From the NCBI GenBank assembly GCA_964247695.1, contig CAXTVI010000008.1, positions 1 through 64,000 on the forward strand: a stretch of DNA of 64,000 nucleotides. Direction: 5' to 3'. The notes beneath the pieces were generated by a model. The model saw only the letters and a program-made list of their open reading frames with translations. It made no database searches and was not told the origin of the DNA. The translations under genes were made by a program, and so were the position numbers. The first letter of the stretch is position 1. The number at the start of each line of letters is the position of its first letter. Positions 15,395 through 24,054 of this stretch are shown piece by piece. The DNA is from Lichenicoccus sp964247695. GTDB lineage: Bacteria > Pseudomonadota > Alphaproteobacteria > Acetobacterales > Acetobacteraceae.

Positions 15395-16657
15395 CTAGAT
15401 CCCCTCCGCCAGCAGGCCGTCCCCATCGAGACCGATGACCCGGGCAGCCATTACCGCGCCGATGCGGGCCGGGTGCGATCCAAGCAGGCGCACCGGGGCG
15501 AAATGCTCGGAACGACCGCGCCCGCCGGCTTCCTGCACCACGGAGATCTCCTGCCCGAGCAGGGCGCCATGAAAGGCGTGCGCCGCCGCGCGTCCCGCCG
15601 CGCGCAGCCGTTGCGCACGCTCGCGGCGCTCGGCGACCGGAATGGCCGGCATGCGCGACGCCGGCGTGCCGGCACGCTCGCTGTATGGGAAGACATGCAG
15701 GTAGGGCAGCGCATGCTCGCGCACAAAGGCCAGGGTCTGTCCGAACAGCGCCGCGTCCTCGGTGGGAAACCCCGCGATCAGGTCAGCCCCGATGCCGATA
15801 CCCGGCCGCAGGCGGCGCGCGTGCCGGATCACCGCCGCCGCGTCCTGCACCGAGTGCCGCCGCTTCATGCGCTTGAGCACCAGGTCGGAGGCCGCCTGCA
15901 GCGACAGATGCAGGTGCGGCATCAGCCGCCGCTCGTGCTCGACCAGGTGCCACAGATCGTCGTCGATCGCGGCCGGATCGAGCGACGACAGACGCAGCCG
16001 CCGCAGCTCGGGCACCAGCGCCAGCAGCCGGCGCACCATCTGGCCCAGGGCCGGCCGGCCCGGCAGGTCGGCGCCGTACGAGGTGATATCGACGCCGGTC
16101 AGCACGATCTCGTTGTAGCCGGCGTGCACCAGCGCGCGCGCCTGCTCCACCACGACGCCCATCGCGACGGAACGGCTCGGTCCGCGCCCGAACGGGATGA
16201 TGCAGAAGCTGCACCGGTGGTCGCAGCCCTGCTGCACCTGCAGGAACGCCCGTGCCCGGCCGGCGAACTCGGTGACCAGGTGCGGGGCCGTCTCGCGCGC
16301 CTGCATGATGTCGGACACCGCATCGCCGGAGGCGAGCGCGGCGGCGTTCCACTGATCGGCGCGCAGCTTCTCGCCGTTGCCCAGCACGCGCGACACTCCC
16401 GGCAGCGACGCCCAGCGCGCCGGATCGATCTGCGCGGCACAGCCGGTCACCACGATGGGCGCTCCCGGCCGCTCGCGATGCATGCGGCGGATCGCCTGGC
16501 GCGCCTGGCGTTCGGCCTCGCCGGTGACGGCGCAGGTATTGACCACGACAAGGCCATCCGGATGCGGGTCGCGCGACGCGGCAATGTGGCCGCGCATCAC
16601 CTCGCTCTCGTAGCTGTTCAGCCGGCAGCCGAAGGTGAGGATCTCGGGCGGCGTCAC
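15395..16657 (-). CDS. mtaB: tRNA (t6A37) methylthiotransferase MtaB
   Basis: A 420-aa radical-SAM enzyme that converts t6A to ms2t6A at position 37 of tRNAs. The N-terminal UPF0004 cluster cysteines are in FGCRLNSYESEVM, NTCAVTGEAE and VTGCAAQ; the radical-SAM CxxxCxxC is in QQGCDHRCSFCIIPFGRG. The C terminus resembles a TRAM domain. The start is a GTG at 16657 that overlaps the dapF stop (GTGA), giving the family N terminus TPPEILTFGCRLN. A longer open frame upstream is only the shadow of dapF. Confidence 0.93.
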   Translation of the reverse strand: MTPPEILTFGCRLNSYESEVMRGHIAASRDPHPDGLVVVNTCAVTGEAERQARQAIRRMHRERPGAPIVVTGCAAQIDPARWASLPGVSRVLGNGEKLRADQWNAAALASGDAVSDIMQARETAPHLVTEFAGRARAFLQVQQGCDHRCSFCIIPFGRGPSRSVAMGVVVEQARALVHAGYNEIVLTGVDITSYGADLPGRPALGQMVRRLLALVPELRRLRLSSLDPAAIDDDLWHLVEHERRLMPHLHLSLQAASDLVLKRMKRRHSVQDAAAVIRHARRLRPGIGIGADLIAGFPTEDAALFGQTLAFVREHALPYLHVFPYSERAGTPASRMPAIPVAERRERAQRLRAAGRAAAHAFHGALLGQEISVVQEAGGRGRSEHFAPVRLLGSHPARIGAVMAARVIGLDGDGLLAEGI

Positions 16658-17472
16658 GCCGGCAGGTCCGCGAGCGCGAACTGGCCGGTGAAGGCGGTGG
16701 CGACCGGCCCCGACAGCAGGACACGCCCTGCCTCGGTCCACTCCACCTCCAGCACACCACCCGGCATCTCGATCGCCGCCTGCCGGCCGACCAGTCCGCG
16801 CCGGTGCGCATTCACCAGGGCCGCGCAGGCGCCGGACCCGCAGGCGAGCGTCGGCCCGGCTCCGCGTTCCCAGACCCGCAGACGCAGGGCGCTGTCGGAC
16901 AGGCGCTGGACGAAGCCGATATTGGCGCCCTGCGGAAACAGACCTTGCCATTCGAGCCGTGCGCCGACGGCGGCGACGTCGATGGCGTCGAGATCGTCCA
17001 CGAACAGTGTCGCATGCGGATTGCCCATTGAGCAGACGCTGGCATCCATCCCATCGAGCTCGACATGCAGCGTATCGACTGGCTGCGACAGCGGGACCTC
17101 GCGCCAGTCTAGCCGCGCCTCGCCGAGATCGACGCGGATCCGCGACGGTTCGAGTATGGTGGCCTCGAGATTGCCGCCCAGCGTCCGCATCGAAACCTTG
17201 CCGCGCCCGGTCTCGGCCGAGAGCAGCGCCGCGACACAGCGCGAGCCGTTGCCGCAGGCCCCGGCCTCGCTGCCGTCGCTGTTGACGTACCGTACGAAGA
17301 CCTCGGACTGATCGTCCGCCTGCAGCAGGATGACCTGGTCGCAACCGATGCCCCGATGCCGGTCCGCAAGCCAGGCGAACTGTGCCGGCTTGAGCCCGAG
17401 CGTTCCGCGACGCTCGTCGATAACGACAAAATCGTTGCCGGCGCCATGCATCTTGGTGAAGGGGATGCGCAT
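16654..17472 (-). CDS. dapF: Diaminopimelate epimerase
   Basis: A 272-aa PLP-independent epimerase converting LL- to meso-diaminopimelate for lysine and peptidoglycan synthesis. Both active-site cysteines are present: Cys73 in GACGNGSRCVA and Cys211 in LACGSGACAAL. The N terminus IPFTKMHGAGNDFVVID is typical. The stop overlaps the mtaB GTG by 3 bases. It heads the dapF-mtaB-ftsY operon. Confidence 0.97.
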   Translation of the reverse strand: MRIPFTKMHGAGNDFVVIDERRGTLGLKPAQFAWLADRHRGIGCDQVILLQADDQSEVFVRYVNSDGSEAGACGNGSRCVAALLSAETGRGKVSMRTLGGNLEATILEPSRIRVDLGEARLDWREVPLSQPVDTLHVELDGMDASVCSMGNPHATLFVDDLDAIDVAAVGARLEWQGLFPQGANIGFVQRLSDSALRLRVWERGAGPTLACGSGACAALVNAHRRGLVGRQAAIEMPGGVLEVEWTEAGRVLLSGPVATAFTGQFALADLPA

Positions 17473-17519
17473 GCGCGCCTTATAGGACGAGCGCGGCGCA
17501 TACGCGAAGGGGCGGCGGG

Positions 17520-18242
17520 TCAGTGCGCCTTCTGGTCAACCCCGAGTGCGTCGAGGAGGACGCCTCGCAGCCGGTTGAACTCGGCGTCGGCGTGATGGCG
17601 GGGGCGCGGCAGGTCTATCGCAACCTCGGTCCGGATGCGGCCATCCTCCAGGACTACCGCACGGTCGGCGAGCAGCAGCGCCTCGTCGACATCGTGGGTG
17701 ACCAGCAGTACCGCACAGCGGTGACGCTGCCAGAGCTCCGCCACCATCGCCTGCATCTTCATGCGGGTGAGCGCGTCGAGCGAGGCGAACGGCTCGTCGA
17801 GCATCAGGAACTCGGGCTCGCGCACCAGCGCGCGCGCGATGCCGGCCCGCTGCGCCTCGCCGCCGGAAAGCGTCAGCGGCCAGGCATCGACCCGATGGTC
17901 GAGCCCGACCTCGCCGAGCGCCGCCACCGCGCGCGCCTTGGCATCGCGCTGGTTCAGCCCGAGCCCGACATTCTGCCAGACCCGCTTCCAGGGCAGCAGC
18001 CGGCTCTCCTGGAACACCACCGCCATGTCGCCCGGCACCTGCACGCGGCCCTCGGTCACCGCATCGAGGCCGGCGAGCGTCCGCAGCAAGGTGGTCTTGC
18101 CAGACCCGCTGCGTCCGAGCAGCGCCACGAACTCGCCGCGGCCGACGGTGAGGTCGAGCGCATCGAGCACCGCAGGCCCGGTGAAGCGCCGGGTCAACCC
18201 CTCGATCCGGATCGCCGGCTCCGGGCGGTATTCCATGTTCAT
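17520..18242 (-). CDS. ssuB: ABC transporter ATP-binding subunit, SsuB/nitrate-sulfonate-taurine type
   Basis: A 240-aa ATPase. Walker A GRSGSGKTTLLRTLAG, Q-loop VVFQESRLLPWKRVWQNV, signature LSGGEAQRAGIARAL, Walker B FLMLDEPFASLDALTR and the H-loop LLVTHDVDEA are intact. The Q-loop form and length place it in the nitrate/sulfonate/bicarbonate group. It lies 28 nt after ssuC. No substrate-binding protein or desulfonating monooxygenase gene is near, so the substrate (alkanesulfonate, taurine or nitrate) is uncertain. Confidence 0.88.
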   Translation of the reverse strand: MNMEYRPEPAIRIEGLTRRFTGPAVLDALDLTVGRGEFVALLGRSGSGKTTLLRTLAGLDAVTEGRVQVPGDMAVVFQESRLLPWKRVWQNVGLGLNQRDAKARAVAALGEVGLDHRVDAWPLTLSGGEAQRAGIARALVREPEFLMLDEPFASLDALTRMKMQAMVAELWQRHRCAVLLVTHDVDEALLLADRAVVLEDGRIRTEVAIDLPRPRHHADAEFNRLRGVLLDALGVDQKAH

Positions 18243-18270
18243 GACGGAGACCCTCGCAGCATGGTTGGAA

Positions 18271-19122
18271 TCAGCGGACGTTCGACGGACGCCAGGCCAG
18301 CATGCGGCTCTCGATGCTGCGCACGATCTGGTCCGAGATCAGCCCGAGGGCCGCGTAGATGAACAGGCCGACCAGGATGATGTCAGTGCGCAGGAAATCC
18401 TCCGCATCCATCATCATGTGGCCGATGCCGCTGTTGGCGTTGATCTGCTCGGCGACCACCAGCATCAGCCAGGAGATGCCGACGGCGAAGCGCAGGCCCA
18501 GCAGCAGGTCGGGGAGCGCCCCGGGCAGGATCACCTGCAGGATGGTCTGCGCCCGCGACAGGCCGAGAGTGCGCGCCATTTCCAGCAGCTTCGGATCGAC
18601 GTTGCGGACGCCCTTGAACAGATTGAGGTAGATCGGGAACAGCACGCCGAGCGAGACCAGCGCGATCTTCGGCGTCTCGCCGATGCCGAACCACAGGATG
18701 AACAGCGGCACCATCGCCAGCACCGGCAGCGTGCGGCCCATCTGCATCAGCGCGTCGACGGCATCCTCGCCCAGCCGCGACAGGCCGGCGACCAGCGCCA
18801 GCACCACACCGGCAATGGTGCCGATGGCCAGGCCGCTCAGCGCGCGTCCGAGCGAGACCAGCAGGTTGCGCGGCAGCGAGCCGTCCCGGGTCAGCGCGAT
18901 CGCGGTCTGCAGGATCTGCCAGGGCGAGGCCAGCGTCTGCGGCGAGATCAGGCCACTCGAGCATGCGGCCTGCCACAAGGCGACAACGACGATCGGGGAC
19001 ACCAGTCGGCGCCAGGGCGTCGCCCGCCGTGCCCCGGTCCCGACCGAGGACCGGGCAGGACGCAGATCACCGCGCGACGAGGAGCGTGGTTCGAGCGTCG
19101 GTCGGAGCGTGGTGTCGAGCAT
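18271..19122 (-). CDS. ssuC: ABC transporter permease, SsuC/TauC type
   Basis: A 283-aa inner-membrane permease with about six transmembrane helices. The cytoplasmic EAA loop is EMARTLGLSRAQTILQVILP. The long Arg-rich cytoplasmic N terminus (about 45 residues) precedes the first helix SPIVVVALWQAACSSGL. It pairs with the ATPase downstream. Upstream lies 189 bp with a TTGACA hexamer on the coding strand (19242-19247) but no good -10 box, as expected for an activator-dependent promoter. Confidence 0.88.
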   Translation of the reverse strand: MLDTTLRPTLEPRSSSRGDLRPARSSVGTGARRATPWRRLVSPIVVVALWQAACSSGLISPQTLASPWQILQTAIALTRDGSLPRNLLVSLGRALSGLAIGTIAGVVLALVAGLSRLGEDAVDALMQMGRTLPVLAMVPLFILWFGIGETPKIALVSLGVLFPIYLNLFKGVRNVDPKLLEMARTLGLSRAQTILQVILPGALPDLLLGLRFAVGISWLMLVVAEQINANSGIGHMMMDAEDFLRTDIILVGLFIYAALGLISDQIVRSIESRMLAWRPSNVR

Positions 19123-19251
19123 GCCCTAATCCCTGATGGCATCCGTAAGGCAGATATGATCCACGCCCGGAAACGGGGCAAAGCCGCCCGAAGACGGCCT
19201 GCCTCGTCAATACAGCAGAGAGATCATCAGCGGGGCCCGGATGTCAAGGAC

Positions 19252-19272
19252 AGCACGACGCGCACTCGTGCT
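19252..19272. promoter_or_regulatory. Perfect 7-bp inverted repeat between zwf and ssuC
   Basis: AGCACGA-N7-TCGTGCT forms a hairpin between the zwf stop and ssuC. It has no T-run on either side, so it is a weak terminator at best. It ends next to the TTGACA-like hexamer and could be an operator. Confidence 0.3.
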
Positions 19273-19311
19273 TCTCAAGACGTAAAGCTATTCCACTATA
19301 AAAGTTGGTTG

Positions 19312-20865
19312 TTACTCCGGACGCGCCAGCGGCGCCCAGTGCCGCCCGTCGCGGCCCAGCAGGTCGTCGGCGCCCTCGGGCCCGGGACTCCCGGCCTCGT
19401 AGATCTCCGGGCCGCTCTCGTCGGCGGCCCAGGCCTTCAGCGCCGGGTCCACCACCTTCCACGCCGCGTCGATGTTGTCGGCGCGCTGGAACAGCGTCGC
19501 ATCGCCGGTCAGGCAATCATACAGCAACGTCTCGTAGCCGACATTCGGCGTGAGCTTGAAGGCGTCCTCGTAGCGGAACTTCATCTCGACGCCCGAAAGC
19601 TCCATGCGCGGGCCGGGGATCTTGGCGGCGATGTTCCAGGTGACGCCCTGCGCCGGCTGTATGTTCAGGGTCAGCGTGTTCTGCGGCAGCTTGTCCATCG
19701 GCGTGTCGTGGAACATGCCGAACGGCGCATGCCGGAAATGCACCACGATCTCGGTGCGCCGCCCGGTCATCGACTTGCCGGTGCGCATGTAGAACGGCAC
19801 GTCCGCCCAGCGCCAGTTATCGACGTTGAGCTTCAGCGCCACATAGGTCTCGGTGTTGCTGTCGTGGGCGACACCCGGGCTATCGCGGTAGGCGGTAACC
19901 TGCTTGCCCTGCACGGAACCGCTGCCGTACTGGCCGCGCACCGAATCCTGCGGCGTCACCGGGCGCACCGCCTCGAACAGCTGCTCCTTGGCGGTGCGCA
20001 CCGTCTCGGCGCTGAAGGAATTCGGCGGCTCCATCGCGATCATCGCGAACAGCTGGAACAGGTGGTTCGGGATCATGTCGCGCAGCGCGCCGGTCGGCTC
20101 GTAGAACGCGCCACGGCCCTCGACGCCGACGGTCTCGGCGGCGGTGATCTGCACATGGTCGATATGCTCGCGGCGCCAGAGCGGCTCGAACACGCTGTTG
20201 CCGAAGCGCAGGGCGAGGATGTTCTGCACCGTCTCCTTGCCGAGGAAATGGTCGATCCGGTAGATCTGGCTCTCGTCGAGCACCTTCAGGATGGATGCGT
20301 TCAGCGCCTTGCTGCTCTCGAGGTCGGAGCCGAACGGCTTCTCGATCACCACGCGGCGGAAATGCCCGTTCTCCTGCTTCGTCAGGTCGGCCTTGCCGAG
20401 GTTCTCGACCACGGTGGCAAAGAACCGCGACGCCACCGCCAGGTAGAACACCGCGTTGCCGGTCTGGTTGACGTGCTCGGCGAGGCCCTGCAACTGCCCG
20501 ACATCGGTGAAGTCGGCCTTGTGGTAGTGCAGCCGCTGGTTCAGCCAGCCCCACCAGTCCTGGTTGATCTCGGGGGTGTAGAACTCGGCGTCGGGGTCCT
20601 TGGTGAACTCCTGCATGGTGTCGGCCAGCGACTTGCGCCACTCGTCGTCATCGCTGTCCACGCGGTCCACGCCAATCACCGTGAACTGGTCGTCGAGCAG
20701 GTGCGCCGAGGTCAGGTTGTAGAGCGCCGGCATCAGCAGCCGCTTGGTCAGGTCGCCGTGGGCTCCGAAGATGATCAGGGTGCAGGGCGGCGCCGGCTGC
20801 GCGGCGGCGGGCGGGATCTTCTGATCGGCCTGGGCGGGTGACGAGACTTCGGCGATCTTTTCCAT
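19312..20865 (-). CDS. zwf: Glucose-6-phosphate 1-dehydrogenase
   Basis: A 517-aa NADP-linked enzyme that feeds glucose 6-phosphate into the pentose-phosphate and Entner-Doudoroff routes. The coenzyme site IIFGAHGDLTKRLL (GAHGDL instead of the usual GASGDL) and the active-site RIDHFLGKE are present. The ATG at 20865 has GGAG about 9 nt upstream. An in-frame start 30 nt earlier lacks a ribosome-binding site. A short Ala/Pro-rich leader precedes the Rossmann fold. The gene is monocistronic, with a candidate promoter at 20895-20923. Confidence 0.95.
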   Translation of the reverse strand: MEKIAEVSSPAQADQKIPPAAAQPAPPCTLIIFGAHGDLTKRLLMPALYNLTSAHLLDDQFTVIGVDRVDSDDDEWRKSLADTMQEFTKDPDAEFYTPEINQDWWGWLNQRLHYHKADFTDVGQLQGLAEHVNQTGNAVFYLAVASRFFATVVENLGKADLTKQENGHFRRVVIEKPFGSDLESSKALNASILKVLDESQIYRIDHFLGKETVQNILALRFGNSVFEPLWRREHIDHVQITAAETVGVEGRGAFYEPTGALRDMIPNHLFQLFAMIAMEPPNSFSAETVRTAKEQLFEAVRPVTPQDSVRGQYGSGSVQGKQVTAYRDSPGVAHDSNTETYVALKLNVDNWRWADVPFYMRTGKSMTGRRTEIVVHFRHAPFGMFHDTPMDKLPQNTLTLNIQPAQGVTWNIAAKIPGPRMELSGVEMKFRYEDAFKLTPNVGYETLLYDCLTGDATLFQRADNIDAAWKVVDPALKAWAADESGPEIYEAGSPGPEGADDLLGRDGRHWAPLARPE

Positions 20866-20894
20866 GCGTGCTGCTCCTGTTCCGTACCCGGCCA

Positions 20895-20923
20895 TGATGG
20901 CTCACCGACAGGTGAACGCCAAT
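20895..20923 (-). promoter_or_regulatory. Candidate zwf promoter with embedded inverted repeat
   Basis: On the minus strand TTGGCG is followed by 17 bases and CATCAT, a moderate match to -35/-10 elements, about 30 nt before the zwf ATG. The spacer holds a 5-bp inverted repeat TCACC-GACA-GGTGA (20903-20916), well placed for repressor binding. Confidence 0.3.
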
Positions 20924-20961
20924 TCAGCACACGGTTTCCGTACCGGTGCCCGGGGCCCGCC

Positions 20962-22377
20962 TCAGATCACCTTGCCTGGGTTGAGCAGGCCGCGCGGATC
21001 GAGCGCCTGCTTGATCGTGCGCATCAGCCCGAGCTCCACTTCGCTCCGGGTGAAGGGCAGCCAGCGCTTCTTGCTCAGCCCGATGCCGTGCTCGGCGGAG
21101 ACGGTGCCCCCGAATTGCTGGACGGTCTCGTACACCACCTCCTGGATGGCCTGCTTCGGCTGCGGTGTGGCGCCCGGCAGGCAGGAGACGATGTGCAGGT
21201 TGCCGTCCGCGATATGACCGTAGAACAGCGCGACAACCCCTGGCAGGCGCTGCTGCAGGGCGGTCCGGCAGGCTTGCGTGAACGCGTCGATGACGCCGAC
21301 AGGCAAGCCGATATCGAAGGATTCGTGCTTGCCGAGCGCCTGGACGAACTCGCTGGCGGCGTCGCGGGTGCGCCAGAATGCCTGCACGTCGGACAGGGAT
21401 TGCGCGACGGCGGCATTCGCCGCGATGCCGGCCTCGGCCTGACCCTCGAGCCAGAGCTGGAACCGCTCGGGGTCGATGGCGGCGTCGCTGCCATGCGTCT
21501 CCACCAGAACATAGAAGGCGTGCCGGCCGGCCAGCGGGTTGCGCACCCCATGCATGCTGGTGACCGTGTCCCAGTAGTCGGGCCACATCACCTCGAAGGC
21601 GGAGAGCTGAGCCCCGAGCGACCGGCGCGCGCCCTGCAACAGCTCCAGCACCTGCCCATAGCTGCCGACGCCGCACAAGGCGGCCGAGACGCAGGCCGGT
21701 TGGGGGAACAGCCGCAGCACCGCGCGGGTGATAATGCCCAGCGTGCCCTCGCTGCCGATGAAGAGCTGCCGGAGATCGTAGCCCGCGTTGTTCTTCAGCA
21801 TCTTGTTGAGGCTGGTCATGACGGTGCCGTCGGGCAGCACGACCTCGAGCCCCAGCACCAGCTCGCGTGCCATGCCGTAGCGCAGCACGCGGTTGCCGCC
21901 GGCGTTGGTCGAGAGGTTGCCACCGATCGCGCAGGAGCCGCGCGCGCCGAGATCGAGCGGCATCAGGAAGCCCGCATCGGCAGCGGCCTGCTGCACCGTC
22001 TCCAGCGGCGTGCCGGCACGCACCGTGATCGTGGCCGCGGCCGGGTCGATCTCCTCGATCCCGGTCAGGCGTTCCAGCGACAGCGCGACGCCGCCCGCGA
22101 CCGGCACCGCACCGCCGCACAGCCCGGTCAGGCCGCCCTGCGGCACCACGGCAACGCCATGCTGCGCGCAGATGCGCATCGCGCTGGCGACCCCCTGGGT
22201 GCTGTCGGGTCGCACCACCGCCAGCGGCCGGACCGCATCGAGCGAGCTCCAGTCACCCAGGTTGCGGACCGGGATCGCATCCCCGGCAAGCACCGCATCG
22301 CCGAGCGCGGCCTGCAGGGCGGAGATGACCTCGCTTCCGGACTGCGACGGTTCGCGGGTGAGACCTTCATCCAGCAT
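20962..22377 (-). CDS. FAD-binding oxidase (D-lactate / D-2-hydroxyacid dehydrogenase family)
   Basis: A 471-aa flavoprotein of the vanillyl-alcohol-oxidase/GlcD superfamily. The FAD pyrophosphate loop is VVPQGGLTGLCGGAVP and the second FAD strand is DLGARGSCAIGGNLSTNAGG. The C terminus has the family ends FYGHIADGNLHIV, EHGIGLSKKRW and DPRGLLNPGKV. Such enzymes oxidise D-2-hydroxy acids (D-lactate, D-2-hydroxyglutarate, glycolate). The ATG at 22377 follows GAGGAA by about 7 nt. It comes 13 nt after the DapA-family lyase gene, so the two probably act in one catabolic route. Confidence 0.85.
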   Translation of the reverse strand: MLDEGLTREPSQSGSEVISALQAALGDAVLAGDAIPVRNLGDWSSLDAVRPLAVVRPDSTQGVASAMRICAQHGVAVVPQGGLTGLCGGAVPVAGGVALSLERLTGIEEIDPAAATITVRAGTPLETVQQAAADAGFLMPLDLGARGSCAIGGNLSTNAGGNRVLRYGMARELVLGLEVVLPDGTVMTSLNKMLKNNAGYDLRQLFIGSEGTLGIITRAVLRLFPQPACVSAALCGVGSYGQVLELLQGARRSLGAQLSAFEVMWPDYWDTVTSMHGVRNPLAGRHAFYVLVETHGSDAAIDPERFQLWLEGQAEAGIAANAAVAQSLSDVQAFWRTRDAASEFVQALGKHESFDIGLPVGVIDAFTQACRTALQQRLPGVVALFYGHIADGNLHIVSCLPGATPQPKQAIQEVVYETVQQFGGTVSAEHGIGLSKKRWLPFTRSEVELGLMRTIKQALDPRGLLNPGKVI

Positions 22378-22390
22378 CGATCTTTCCTCG

Positions 22391-23311
22391 TCAGGCACCG
22401 GGCGCGATCCGGCGCAACATGTCGAAGGCGCCGGTGCCGTATGCGGGCGGTGCGGCGACCAGTGGTGGCCGCACCCGGCTCCACGCCTCGTCGCCGCGCT
22501 GGGCTGCCATGATGGACTTCAACGCCGGCACGAACGGTCCGGTAACCAGGGCGGCGACCTCCAGCATCGTGGCTTCGGCCGCGGCACCCTGGAACATCGC
22601 CTGCACCGCCGCGGGCGCGATGTTCGACAGGCCGCAGATGGTGCCGGTCGCACCCGCCTGCAGGCTGCGCGCGATATCCGGTTCGTGCCCGACCAGGATT
22701 GCCAGGGCCGGCGCCGCCTGCCGATAGGCCAGCACGCTCTCGAACCGGCCGCTGCTGTCCTTGACCCCCGCCACCAGCACGCCGAAGCGCTCGCGCAGCG
22801 CCGCCGCCGTCTCGGGGGGCAGTGCCACGCCGCTGACCTGGGGAATGTTGTAGAGCGTCAGCCGCAACCCCGCGTCGTCGATCCCGTCGACCAGGACCGA
22901 GAACGCCGCGGTCAGGCCAGCCGGCGTCACGTCGCGATAGAAGTATGGCGGCAGCGCCAGCATGTGGGTGAGGCCGAGACCGAGTGCCTGCCGGGTCAGG
23001 GCGATCGCGTCCGGCAGCGCCGGCATGCCGACCCCGAGCGCGATGCGGTTGGCCGGGATGCCCTGACGCAGCAGCGCCTTGACCGCCGAAAGCCGCTCGG
23101 CCGCGGAGAACGAGGTGCCCTCCCCCGTCGTGCCGAACAGCAGCACGCCGTCGCAGCCGGACGCGATCAAGCCCGAGGCATGAACCGCCAGGCGGCCCTC
23201 ATCGACCGCGCCGTCCGCCGCGAGCGGGGTCGCCGAGGCAACCCAGTGCCCCTCGATGAAGTCGCCGGTTCCGACACGGGGCCTCTCGGCGGTTGGGATC
23301 TGATCCGGCAT
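22391..23311 (-). CDS. DapA-family (dihydrodipicolinate synthase / N-acetylneuraminate lyase) aldolase
   Basis: A 306-aa class I aldolase fold. The GTTGEGTSFSAAER phosphate-like loop, LYNIPQVSG tyrosine and VAGVKDSSGRF Schiff-base lysine are all present. It is unlikely to be the biosynthetic DapA, because it sits beside a FAD-linked hydroxyacid dehydrogenase rather than lysine genes. A 2-keto-acid lyase/aldolase in sugar-acid breakdown is more plausible. The substrate is unknown. Confidence 0.8.
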   Translation of the reverse strand: MPDQIPTAERPRVGTGDFIEGHWVASATPLAADGAVDEGRLAVHASGLIASGCDGVLLFGTTGEGTSFSAAERLSAVKALLRQGIPANRIALGVGMPALPDAIALTRQALGLGLTHMLALPPYFYRDVTPAGLTAAFSVLVDGIDDAGLRLTLYNIPQVSGVALPPETAAALRERFGVLVAGVKDSSGRFESVLAYRQAAPALAILVGHEPDIARSLQAGATGTICGLSNIAPAAVQAMFQGAAAEATMLEVAALVTGPFVPALKSIMAAQRGDEAWSRVRPPLVAAPPAYGTGAFDMLRRIAPGA

Positions 23312-23450
23312 CTACGCTTCCCTGCTTCAGCTCGCACGCGTCCGATGCTGAGCTACCCGGCGGTAGCGGCGATCGCAAGCGGCCCGGCATGGTGCCGCAA
23401 CCGGCTTCGTGGCCGCAGGTGGCGGCGCGCCTGTCCGCGCGAGCAGGCGA

Positions 23451-24023
23451 TCAGTCGGCCGCGGTTGCAGCGGCCTCGCCTGCCGGGTCGAGAAGTTCGG
23501 CTTCGGCGTGGGTCTCCTTTATGGCATCCAGGACCGATTGCGGATCGGCCGGGATCGCCATTGCCGCGGCTTCCTCATCCACCCTGTCGCGCAGGTTCGG
23601 GTTGTCGCGCCGCGCTTCCTCAAGCAGCTGGATGATCTTCGCAGTTTTCTGCTCGCTGAGGATCGTCAGTTCGAGGGTAAGCTGCTCGCGGTGTTGCGCG
23701 AGCTGGTCCTGTCGGCGCTGGGTGGTCAGGATCAGCAGCGCGATGTACAGCGCGGCCAGCGAGACTGCGCCATCGAACCAGGGGAATGGCGGCGGATCGA
23801 ATGGTGCCAGTCCGAACAGCGGTGCGACACCGTTCAAGCTGATCCAGAGCACCGATGCGATCGTCAGGAGGCCGATGAAGCGCGGACGACCAACGAAGGC
23901 GGTGAGGCGCTCGACGATGCGCTGGATAGGCGTGGCGCCGCGATGATGCTCTGCATGGAGTTCCGCGATCGAGCGGATCGTCTCCTCGATATGTATCGGC
24001 AGAATGCGCGTGCCGTCACTCAT
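23451..24023 (-). CDS. DUF1003 membrane protein
   Basis: A 190-aa inner-membrane protein. Two transmembrane helices (about GLLTIASVLWISLNGV and AALYIALLILTT) flank the family motif FDPPPFPWFDGAVS, followed by a charged helix (QRRQDQLAQHREQL) and a long coiled C terminus. The ATG at 24023 is preferred; an upstream TTG at 24065 would overlap the SemiSWEET gene. Function is unknown. It lies 31 nt after the SemiSWEET gene. Confidence 0.8.
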   Translation of the reverse strand: MSDGTRILPIHIEETIRSIAELHAEHHRGATPIQRIVERLTAFVGRPRFIGLLTIASVLWISLNGVAPLFGLAPFDPPPFPWFDGAVSLAALYIALLILTTQRRQDQLAQHREQLTLELTILSEQKTAKIIQLLEEARRDNPNLRDRVDEEAAAMAIPADPQSVLDAIKETHAEAELLDPAGEAAATAAD

Positions 24024-24054
24024 GGAGCGGGCTTCCAATGCGTCATGAGCGTGA

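Noticed and set aside
14801..17311. A very long plus-strand open frame opposite ftsY, mtaB and dapF
   Set aside because: Three genes with clear active-site motifs occupy the other strand; the antisense reading is His/Arg/Gln-rich without domains, as expected for GC-rich antisense frames.
15395..17344. Long version of MtaB with about 230 extra N-terminal residues
   Set aside because: The extra part is a frame-shifted shadow of dapF; the GTG at 16657 gives the family length and overlaps the dapF stop.
17761..20841. An over 1000-codon plus-strand frame opposite ssuBC and zwf
   Set aside because: Low-complexity antisense translation crossing three genes and two intergenic gaps; the minus-strand genes are unambiguous.
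22391..23311. Biosynthetic dihydrodipicolinate synthase (dapA)
   Set aside because: Although it shares the fold and active-site lysine, its partner gene is a FAD hydroxyacid dehydrogenase and no lysine-pathway gene adjoins it; dapF lies in a separate operon.
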